Shown in pieces: positions 25,375 through 32,222 of a stretch of 45,820 nucleotides of DNA (position 1 is the stretch's first letter; every line of letters begins with the position of its first letter). A program made the translations under genes and the position numbers. The notes under the pieces are model-generated. The model worked only from the letters and a program-made list of their open reading frames with translations. It was not told the DNA's origin and searched no databases. The stretch is from JAUILA01 sp964563925 (GTDB lineage Bacteria; Bacteroidota; Bacteroidia; Cytophagales; Cyclobacteriaceae): contig CAZLZD010000035.1 of NCBI GenBank assembly GCA_964563925.1, positions 1 through 45,820 on the forward strand, in the 5' to 3' direction.

Positions 25375-26817
25375 TTATTCCGGTGAATCCCCGGGTAATG
25401 ACCCGCGCTGATGCTCGCTGAAAAAGTTTCCGTGAAAAGAGAATGGGAGTACTTCCTTTACATAGGCCCGGCCAATTTCCCGCAGGTCATGTGCGTCCAG
25501 AATAAGCAGAAACGAATTTTTGGCATCTGAGTCGAGCACAAGTGACAGCAATACTCCGTCATCTTCTTTCTCCGCACCCGGTTTCAGGGCAAATACAGGT
25601 TCGCTGGGATAACAATGGCCTTCAAACCAGGTCATTGATTCGCCCGTTTCCACATTGATCCTGGTAATGTTGTCGAGCCAGTCACCTTCCTGGGTGGTGC
25701 CAGCCCCGTAGACATATTTGTAAGGCCGGCCATTGTATTGTGTATAATTGATTCGGGGGAGTTCAATTTTTTGCGGGCACAGTTCGCGCAGCTGTACATC
25801 TCCGGTTCCTCCGACCGGAATGCGTGCCCTGTGGAGCTTGCCATCGGCATGCGTGGGATCGTTGCTTCTGAGTTTATTCAAATATAGCTCCTCGACTACC
25901 GAGGCATCCTCGTAGCAAATCATATCAACGAGCAGCGAGCCGTTTTCTTCATAGGCATTTACGTGGTGAAAGGCGAAGACAGCCGTACCGTGATAGGTGG
26001 TTACGTTCCCGCTTTTCAGGTCAATGACCTGGTACCGGGTCCCCCGATCAGGCTTCCATTTGAAATTTTCAATCAATGGTTTTGTGGTAAATCTCATTTC
26101 TATCGGCCTGACAATAAAGGGGAACTCAACCAGCACGGCATAATTCTCTGTCATGGCAAAACTGTGCATGTAGGCAGGTGTTCTCACCCTGATGGATGCA
26201 ATCACTTCCCGTTCCATGGTGTCTGGGTCCATCCGGTATACCTGGTATTTGCTGAACAGCCCGTATTTGAGCAGGTAGCTGTACACGCGCCCTTCCCGGT
26301 CGTAGTGTGGATGAGACGGTTCAATTTGTCCTTCCAGGGAGTCGGTATAGTGTGCATGCTCCCTGGTCTCCAGTGAATCTTCATCAAAACAGAGGGGAAG
26401 AGGTGTTTCCGAAGTGGCGAGTAATTCGTCGCCGTACTGGATAATATTGATATTGCCGTTATCGGTCAGTTCAGGCTCGACGACAAATGCTTTAAATTGC
26501 TCGAAAATTGTCTGGCAGGGATCCGTAGCCCATTCTTTAAAACATACCTGTCCGGTTTCCCGGGCTTTCAGGTAGGCATCACTCTGCAGGTATTTGCAGG
26601 CGAAATCAACCTTGCCGTCATGGAAAGCAAATTTGTACAACATGGCCAGTCCGTCGTACCAATGGTTGTACTGCTGATGTTCCAGGGAGAATAAAGCGGG
26701 TCCGGTCCGGAGCAATGCACCGGATAACCAGTCTGGGATATCTCCTTTTACCTCAATATCCCGCAGTGAGAATTCTTTTTCCTGGCTGTAAAATCCAGGA
26801 GCAAATTTGGATTCCAT
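25375..26817 (-). CDS. Carotenoid oxygenase, animal BCO/RPE65-like subfamily
   Basis: A non-haem Fe(II) dioxygenase that cleaves a carotenoid or apocarotenoid double bond, 480 residues. The four iron His are in SHPHYD (His169), MHSFAMT (His218), FAFHHVNAYE (His284) and FSFHGNF (His462). Beyond these universal residues it carries animal-like motifs: DPCQTIFEQF near residue 100 (compare PDPCK of BCO/RPE65), FAFHHVNAYEENG, and IELPRINYTQYNGRPY near 351 (compare the FEFPRINY region). There is no signal peptide. It could cleave beta-carotene to retinal, but the cleavage site is not readable from sequence. It is the second gene of an operon, starting two bases after the SDR stop. Residues near the C-terminus end in a plain, non-membrane tail. 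Confidence 0.92.
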   Translation of the reverse strand: MESKFAPGFYSQEKEFSLRDIEVKGDIPDWLSGALLRTGPALFSLEHQQYNHWYDGLAMLYKFAFHDGKVDFACKYLQSDAYLKARETGQVCFKEWATDPCQTIFEQFKAFVVEPELTDNGNINIIQYGDELLATSETPLPLCFDEDSLETREHAHYTDSLEGQIEPSHPHYDREGRVYSYLLKYGLFSKYQVYRMDPDTMEREVIASIRVRTPAYMHSFAMTENYAVLVEFPFIVRPIEMRFTTKPLIENFKWKPDRGTRYQVIDLKSGNVTTYHGTAVFAFHHVNAYEENGSLLVDMICYEDASVVEELYLNKLRSNDPTHADGKLHRARIPVGGTGDVQLRELCPQKIELPRINYTQYNGRPYKYVYGAGTTQEGDWLDNITRINVETGESMTWFEGHCYPSEPVFALKPGAEKEDDGVLLSLVLDSDAKNSFLLILDAHDLREIGRAYVKEVLPFSFHGNFFSEHQRGSLPGDSPE

Positions 26818-26819
26818 GG

Positions 26820-27554
26820 CTACGCTTTTTGGGTGGGCTTAATCAGAAGTTCGTTGATATTGACTCCATCCGGTTCGGACAAAGCAAACAATACACTTCG
26901 GGCAATGTCTTCAGGTTCGAGCTTTGGTTCGTCCGGATCGTCATAGTCCTTATCCTGAAGTAATTCTTCGTCGGTTATGGTCTGTCTGAGATTCGTATCG
27001 ACGGTACCGGGCTCCACACAGGTGACCCGAATATTGAATTCAGGTGAGAGCTCCATCCGCATCCCCTGGCTAAAGGCTATGATGGCAGCTTTGGTGGCAC
27101 CATACACGGCACCCCCGGGGTAGAGTTCCTTGCCATCAACGGATGCGATATTTACGATATGGCCGCTTTGCTGCTTCTTCATCGCAGGGAGGACAGCATA
27201 CGTTCCGTTCATGACCCCACGGATGTTAACATCCACCATAGACAGCCATTCATGAATGTGCGTGTTTTTAAGATAACTCAAAGGCATGATCCCGGCGTTA
27301 TTGATCAGGATATCAATACGACCGTATTTCTTCAGGGTGGCATCAGCCAGATCCTGAACCTGATCAGTATCCGTCACATCGGTCGGCATGATCATGCATT
27401 CTCCGTTTAATTGGTCCTTCACTTCTTCAAGCGATTCCCGTTCCCTGGAAGCCAGCACCACCCTCACCCCGGAATCGTTCATTTCCCTGGCAATGGCCCG
27501 GCCGATCCCGCTGGAAGCTCCTGTAACTATGGCTACTTTATCTCTTAATTCCAT
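26820..27554 (-). CDS. Short-chain dehydrogenase/reductase
   Basis: A classical SDR of 244 residues. The cofactor motif TGASSGIG is near residues 10-17, ASRERE suggests NADP(H) preference by its Arg, INNAG is at about 87, and the active site is Ser in NIASVDG and YGATK (Tyr-x-x-x-Lys). The ATG at 27554 is chosen over one 39 bp upstream because the SDR fold starts there. It is the first gene of an operon with the carotenoid oxygenase (2-bp spacing). In that context it may reduce the aldehyde product (for example retinal to retinol) or oxidise the alcohol; this is an inference. Two inverted repeats lie just upstream and may be operators. Confidence 0.88.
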   Translation of the reverse strand: MELRDKVAIVTGASSGIGRAIAREMNDSGVRVVLASRERESLEEVKDQLNGECMIMPTDVTDTDQVQDLADATLKKYGRIDILINNAGIMPLSYLKNTHIHEWLSMVDVNIRGVMNGTYAVLPAMKKQQSGHIVNIASVDGKELYPGGAVYGATKAAIIAFSQGMRMELSPEFNIRVTCVEPGTVDTNLRQTITDEELLQDKDYDDPDEPKLEPEDIARSVLFALSEPDGVNINELLIKPTQKA

Positions 27555-27591
27555 GATTTTTTTAATTACCAGGGCAAAGAATATTCCATTC

Positions 27592-27609
27592 ACAGGGATA
27601 GTGCCCTGT
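27592..27609. promoter_or_regulatory. Inverted repeat upstream of the SDR-oxygenase operon (candidate operator)
   Basis: ACAGGG, six bases, CCCTGT. It is 38 nt upstream of the SDR start codon, in the promoter region for the minus strand. Confidence 0.4.
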
Positions 27610-27624
27610 TCAAGGTAAACGGGG

Positions 27625-27651
27625 TCGTGGTACCGGAAGGCAGTACCACGA
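27625..27651. promoter_or_regulatory. 9-bp inverted repeat (candidate operator)
   Basis: TCGTGGTAC, nine bases, GTACCACGA: perfect arms. No T-tract follows on either strand, so it does not look like a terminator. It lies between the EF-hand terminator and the SDR gene. Confidence 0.45.
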
Positions 27652-27698
27652 TTACCTAAACTGTGGGAAAGATTCTACATACCGGAGACGGACTATAC

Positions 27699-27728
27699 AA
27701 AAAAAGCTGCCGCTAAGCAGCCTTTTTT
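27699..27728 (-). terminator. Intrinsic terminator of the EF-hand gene
   Basis: On the minus strand, GCTGC-TTAGCG-GCAGC is followed by seven T; the hairpin is preceded by A's, so it may work in both directions. It begins about 10 bases after the EF-hand stop. Confidence 0.85.
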
Positions 27729-27738
27729 GCCAGGACCA

Positions 27739-28161
27739 CTATTCGATATACAAGTCATTGTCATAGATAGTGTAATACTCATCCACATCGATGAGCCCGT
27801 TTTCGTCCTCATCCCAAAGTTCAAAAGTGCTTTCAAACCATTCATCGTTGTTCAGGGTCGAATTATTATCGGCATCCCAGTCGTTGAAGGTACCATAGTC
27901 GTCCATGGTATACTCAGGGTAATAAAGGTCAACACCGGTATTCCATTCTTCTTCTGTCAGTATGCCGTCCTCATTCGTATCCCAGTACAGAAAGAGTTTC
28001 TGCTGGTCCAGTGCGGTGTTAAGTTCGGTGTCATCTACAAATTCATTATCGTCTGTGTCCCATGCTGCAAATTCATCGTCGGTTTGCGCCTGAACAGCAG
28101 AAATCATGATGAATGACAGTATAGTGGTAACAAGTATATATTTTTTTATCAAGGTCATCAT
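27739..28161 (-). CDS. Exported protein with four EF-hand-like calcium loops
   Basis: A protein of 140 residues with a signal peptide (residues about 1-25, ending AVQA). The mature part is four tandem repeats of roughly 30 residues, each with Trp just before an Asp-rich loop: residues 35-46 (DTDDNEFVDDTE), 61-72 (DTNEDGILTEEE), 96-107 (DADNNSTLNNDE) and 117-128 (DEDENGLIDVDE). Each loop has the x, y, z spacing and the final Glu of EF-hands; loops 2 and 4 also have the Gly at position 6. The chain is very acidic and has no Cys. It probably binds calcium in the periplasm or outside the cell. ATG 28161 (or 28158) is preferred to a longer in-frame start at 28221. It has its own terminator. Confidence 0.85.
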   Translation of the reverse strand: MMTLIKKYILVTTILSFIMISAVQAQTDDEFAAWDTDDNEFVDDTELNTALDQQKLFLYWDTNEDGILTEEEWNTGVDLYYPEYTMDDYGTFNDWDADNNSTLNNDEWFESTFELWDEDENGLIDVDEYYTIYDNDLYIE

Positions 28162-28174
28162 AGTATCTTTTTTT

Positions 28175-28188
28175 GGTGTTGTAACACC
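28175..28188. promoter_or_regulatory. Palindrome just upstream of the EF-hand gene
   Basis: GGTGTT-GT-AACACC, perfect 6-bp arms, 14 nt before the start codon; it would sit in the 5' leader or promoter. Confidence 0.35.
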
Positions 28189-28292
28189 TTTAATCGTCCA
28201 AAATGGATGCCAGGAGCCCATTTTAGTCCTAAAAGGTGTCAGAATGGCTGGCTTCGTGGACTTCTCCGGAAATATTCAAAAAAAATCCACGT

Positions 28293-28364
28293 TTTCAGGC
28301 GGGACCTGTCGATTTACCTCTGTCCTGTCGAATTCCGGCCAGGTTGTTTCAAGGCAGGACCTGT
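28293..28364. repeat. Imperfect direct repeat in the EF-hand/App1 spacer
   Basis: TTTCAGGCGGGACCTGT (28293-28309) and TTTCAAGGCAGGACCTGT (28347-28364) differ by one base change and one insertion; a third, shorter CCTGTCGA unit lies between. The 205-bp spacer also holds a 7-bp inverted repeat (AAAATGG...CCATTTT, 28200-28224). No gene is seen there. Confidence 0.5.
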
Positions 28365-28366
28365 AA

Positions 28367-29407
28367 TCAAATCAGGCTATTCGAGTGTGCATGGGAAATA
28401 GCTTCTTCACTTTTAGTAATAAGGGTAATCGGCAGTTCCAGATTCTCCGACATACCCTTTATCTCATCGGCTCGTTTTTGTCCGGCTACATGTCTTATAT
28501 AAACCGCTTTTACCCGTCCGGGATAATTATTGATGACTTTGCAATAGATTTCCGGGTCTTGCTGTCCGCTGTCGCCAATCAATACAAAATTAAGTGAGGG
28601 ATACATATCAAGAAGATGGGTAAGGTGCTTCATTTTATAGGGAGTAGTGTCCTGTTTGATCCACTGCGATTCATTCAGTCCCAGGTCGCGCAGCAGGAAC
28701 GGCGCCATGGGCAGGTTGTTGAAATCAGCCAGTTCGGTCAGCAGGTCGTGCAGGTTGTAGCTGCTACCGGAAACAAACCAGAGCGGATTTTTACCCCCGG
28801 CGGTCAGTGCATCGTACAGGTCTTTTACCCCTTCGAATACCGGCCGGGAACGAGCGGTATGCTTCATCATGGTCACTATCCGTTCCAGCAGGTTTGTGGC
28901 GTTGGATTCGATAAGCGTGTCGTCCACATCGGAGATTATGCCAAATTCAGGGTTTTCTGCCGGGATAAAAATCTTTGCCGTGCACTCCTTCTTTAGCGGT
29001 ACGTCATATTCGGTGTCGACCACGTGGAGTTGCACGTCATGCCAGCCCGGGCGGGGTTTTTCCCTGTATTCAAAGTTGAACTGGAAATAGCCGTCATCGT
29101 TGGATGTCACGGTCTGCTCGCAACCGGCGAAGCTGCCGCGGATTGTTACCCCAGGGATCTCATCACTTTCATACCGCTTCAGGAAGCGCAGGGCATTATG
29201 GAGTATGCCTTTGTCACGGGCTTCATCTTCATGAATGGTTTTTTCCTTTTCCAGTATCCGTCCTTTCAGCACGGCGTTCTGATCATTTCCATACCCGCGG
29301 TAGGGATAAATTATGGAGGTTTCGAACAGTCCCAGTTTTTCCTTGACTTTTAATTTATAGGTATCGAGGTAGTGTTCTGCCTCTGTCAGCTTGTCCTTGA
29401 ATGTCAT
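28367..29407 (-). CDS. App1-like phosphatase (DUF2183, HAD-type)
   Basis: A protein of 346 residues. The catalytic HAD-like motif is SDVDDT (Asp160, Asp162), followed by WFVSGSSYNL and a later FVLIGDSGQQDPEIY, the set that defines the App1 phosphatidate phosphatase catalytic domain (PF09949). The N-terminal 150 residues form a beta-rich domain. Yeast App1 dephosphorylates phosphatidic acid; the substrate here is unknown and the protein has no signal peptide. The start is ATG 29407 rather than a longer in-frame start. It is divergent from the efflux operon that starts 220 bp away, so the two promoters share that spacer. Confidence 0.82.
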   Translation of the reverse strand: MTFKDKLTEAEHYLDTYKLKVKEKLGLFETSIIYPYRGYGNDQNAVLKGRILEKEKTIHEDEARDKGILHNALRFLKRYESDEIPGVTIRGSFAGCEQTVTSNDDGYFQFNFEYREKPRPGWHDVQLHVVDTEYDVPLKKECTAKIFIPAENPEFGIISDVDDTLIESNATNLLERIVTMMKHTARSRPVFEGVKDLYDALTAGGKNPLWFVSGSSYNLHDLLTELADFNNLPMAPFLLRDLGLNESQWIKQDTTPYKMKHLTHLLDMYPSLNFVLIGDSGQQDPEIYCKVINNYPGRVKAVYIRHVAGQKRADEIKGMSENLELPITLITKSEEAISHAHSNSLI

Positions 29408-29627
29408 AGGTTTAGAAAGGATCGAATACCATGCCATCTGCCTGACGGTCCCTGAAGGCATGTCCCAGGCCATGCTGTGTGAAGGTGCTTACACATTCCG
29501 GGAAGAATCATGGGAGTTCGGTACGAGGTTAAACAGGCTGAAGCCACCGGATCGCCGTGTGGAACGACCTATACGGTCACTGAAATATGAACAACCCTTT
29601 GCAGGCCCCTGTTGTTACTATAAGCCG

Positions 29628-31016
29628 ATGAATGCAACAATCAAACTCAACGACAGAATTATGTCCTTGCTGTTTGCGGTTGTTCTTCTTACCGGATGTT
29701 CGCCGAAAACATCTAACTCCAGGTTACCTGTAGATACTCCTGAGGCCTTTTCCATTGCCGGCGAAATCCCGTTGGAAGAGGAGTGGTGGACGGCATTCGG
29801 AGATGAGCAGCTTAACCTGCTTATAAGGGATGCCCTTGATTCCAATTTCACGTTACTTTCAACCTGGCAGCGCGTGCGCGTGGCGAATGCCGTGGTGGAT
29901 CGCGAAACCTCTTCCCTCTGGCCCCAGCTTGATGCCTCGGCCCAAAGCGGGTTAAGCCGGCCTGAGCCTGATTTTGTCGGGGGGGAGAATGTCAGGCTGG
30001 GACTCACAGCATCTTATGAGGTGGACCTGTGGGGACGTCTGCGTTCGGCGGTCCGTGCAGAACGATTCCGGTCGGAGGCCACCTTCTATGAATACCAGAC
30101 CGCAGCGATCACACTTTCAGCCGACATTGCCCTGACCTGGTACAGGCTGCAGGCGTCCTGGCGTTTGCTGGACCTGACCGAGGAACAAATCCAAACCAAT
30201 GAAGATATTATACGGTTGATCCGTGCACGCTTCGGTATCGGACAGATCCGTGGTGTGGATATTCTCCGCCAGGAGCAGCTCCTGGAAGCCACATTTCAAC
30301 GTAAATACCAGCTTGAATCCCAGATCGGGGTGCTGGAGAATCAGCTGTCCGTACTGCTGGGCAGGCCTCCCCAGGATTCTGTGGCGTATGTGCCTGATTC
30401 ACTGCCCCGTTTGCCGGCTGTTCCGGAAACCGGGTTGCCCGGCGAACTGGTATCACGGCGTCCTGACGTACGGCAGTCGTTCAGCCTGCTGGAGGCCTCC
30501 GACCAGGAAGTAGCTTCCGCGGTTTCAAGCCAGTATCCGCGGATCAACATCAGCACTACCTATGCCCTGCGGTCCAATAATTTCCAGGACCTGTGGTCGC
30601 AATGGGCTTACTCACTGACCGGCGGACTCGTTGCACCCTTATTTTACGGCGGACGACTGAGTGCCGAGGTGGATCGGGCCAAAGCCTTCAGGAAACAGCG
30701 GCTTTATGAATACGGGCAGACCGTGTTGACGGCCTTCAGGGAAGTGGAAGATGCGTTGATCCAGGAACAGAACCAGCTCCGGGTGATCGCTTCCCTGGAA
30801 GAGCAGGTGGACCTGAGTACGCGTGCGTATGAACAGTTGCGCATAGAATATTTTAACGGGTTAAGTGACTACCTCGCCGTGCTGGCTGAACTCACCACGG
30901 TCCAGCAGCTGCAGCGTGACCTTGTCAATGCCCGGATTACCCTGATCGAATTCAGGATTGCCCTGTACAGGGCACTGGCCGGTGGATTTGAAATGGAGCG
31001 TGAAACACAATCCTGA
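29628..31016 (+). CDS. RND efflux outer-membrane factor (TolC/OprM family), lipoprotein
   Basis: The exit duct of a tripartite pump, 462 residues, matching OprM/NodT-type proteins. The signal ends in a lipobox (LLTGC, Cys24). The two repeats each begin with a coiled helix (LNLLIRDALDSNFTLLSTWQRVRVA, and the second after the GRPPQDSVAY link), with the typical LSVLLGRPP and SRRPDVRQS motifs. ATG 29628 is chosen; earlier in-frame codons have no signal peptide. It is the first gene of a three-gene operon: the adaptor starts three bases after the stop. The 220 bp upstream are shared with the divergent App1 gene. The drug or lipid it exports is not readable from sequence. Confidence 0.93.
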   Translation: MNATIKLNDRIMSLLFAVVLLTGCSPKTSNSRLPVDTPEAFSIAGEIPLEEEWWTAFGDEQLNLLIRDALDSNFTLLSTWQRVRVANAVVDRETSSLWPQLDASAQSGLSRPEPDFVGGENVRLGLTASYEVDLWGRLRSAVRAERFRSEATFYEYQTAAITLSADIALTWYRLQASWRLLDLTEEQIQTNEDIIRLIRARFGIGQIRGVDILRQEQLLEATFQRKYQLESQIGVLENQLSVLLGRPPQDSVAYVPDSLPRLPAVPETGLPGELVSRRPDVRQSFSLLEASDQEVASAVSSQYPRINISTTYALRSNNFQDLWSQWAYSLTGGLVAPLFYGGRLSAEVDRAKAFRKQRLYEYGQTVLTAFREVEDALIQEQNQLRVIASLEEQVDLSTRAYEQLRIEYFNGLSDYLAVLAELTTVQQLQRDLVNARITLIEFRIALYRALAGGFEMERETQS

Positions 31017-31019
31017 ACC

Positions 31020-32222
31020 ATGAGTAAAAAGAAAACCATACTGATTTGTAGTGTTATCCTCGTGATTGCCGCGGTGGTTACCCTGAGTATATTCCTGACC
31101 GAACCGGAAGCACAGCGGAGCGGGGCGACCAGGGAATCGGCCATGCTGGTTAATGTGACCCAGGTGGAAGGGGGAGATTTTCAACCCGTTATTATCGTCA
31201 CGGGAACCGTGCGTCCTGCCGAGCAGATCACCCTGAGCCCGAGGGTCAGTGGTGAAATCATCCGGCGGTCCGATGCATTTGTTCCCGGCGGCATCGTTCG
31301 AAAAGGGGAGGTGCTTCTTCAGATCGATCCGGCGGATTACCGGAATACCCTCGCCCTGAGAGAGAGTGACCTGAGCCAGGCCCTGGCCAATCTGGATATA
31401 GAGCAGGGCCGCCAGGATGTGGCCCGGAAAGATTACCAGCTGGTCGAGGAATCACTGTCTATGGAAGACATGGACCTCGTCCTGCGGGAGCCACAATTAA
31501 ATGCCGTGAAAGCACAGGTGGCCGCGGCCCGTGCCGCGGTGGATCAGGCAAAGCTGGACCTGGCAAGAACGACGATCAGGGCGCCTTTCGACGCTCACAT
31601 CATTTCCAGGAATGCCAATGTTGGTTCGCAGGTAAATCCTAATTCAAACCTTGGAAATCTGGTCGGCACCGAAAGTTACTGGGTGATCCTGAATGTGCCG
31701 CTTTCCAAACTGGGGCGGATTATGATTCCGGGGGAAGAAGGAGAGCAGGGTTCACCCGTGGTTATTCGTGACCGGAAAGCCTGGAAGCAGGGAGAATCCC
31801 GTACCGGTTACGTAAAGAAAATGATTGGCGCCCTTGATAATCAAACGCGAATGGCACGGGTGATCGTAGAAGTGGCTGATCCGCTTGGCAAAGCAAGCGG
31901 GGCTCCTCCCATGGTCATTAATTCATTCGTGGAAGCCGAAATTGAAGCCGAAACCATTCCGGAAGTGATCAGGCTGGAACGGGCCTATGTCCGGGAAGAC
32001 CAGACGGTGTGGGTTGCCGATAATGATTCACTCCGGATTCGTGATGTTAATGTGGTATTCAGGGATAAGAAATTTGCCTACATCGACCAGGGCCTGTCTG
32101 CCGGTGAACAGGTGGTAACCACGAACCTGGCCACGGTGACGGAAGGGGCACCCCTTCGGATTCAAAAGGAGGAGGGTGAAGATGAACTCGCAGCAGTGCC
32201 GGATAAAGAATCGCAGGAATGA
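31020..32222 (+). CDS. RND efflux periplasmic adaptor subunit (HlyD/MFP family)
   Basis: Links the inner-membrane pump to the outer-membrane duct, 400 residues. An N-terminal helix (residues about 5-26) anchors it; the lipoyl-like half is RVSGEIIRRSDAFVPGGIV with RKGEVLLQIDPADY, and a long coiled-coil hairpin runs at residues about 100-175. The partner half TIRAPFDAHIISRNANVGSQV then follows, with beta-barrel and membrane-proximal domains to the end. It overlaps the pump gene by four bases (ATGA). The stop of the outer-membrane factor is three bases upstream. The charged tail (KEEGEDELAAVPDKESQE) is unremarkable. Confidence 0.93.
   Translation: MSKKKTILICSVILVIAAVVTLSIFLTEPEAQRSGATRESAMLVNVTQVEGGDFQPVIIVTGTVRPAEQITLSPRVSGEIIRRSDAFVPGGIVRKGEVLLQIDPADYRNTLALRESDLSQALANLDIEQGRQDVARKDYQLVEESLSMEDMDLVLREPQLNAVKAQVAAARAAVDQAKLDLARTTIRAPFDAHIISRNANVGSQVNPNSNLGNLVGTESYWVILNVPLSKLGRIMIPGEEGEQGSPVVIRDRKAWKQGESRTGYVKKMIGALDNQTRMARVIVEVADPLGKASGAPPMVINSFVEAEIEAETIPEVIRLERAYVREDQTVWVADNDSLRIRDVNVVFRDKKFAYIDQGLSAGEQVVTTNLATVTEGAPLRIQKEEGEDELAAVPDKESQE

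Noticed and set aside
29391..29627. Upstream extension of the outer-membrane efflux factor
   Set aside because: The extra 79 residues have no signal or conservation features; the signal peptide with its lipobox begins at 29628.
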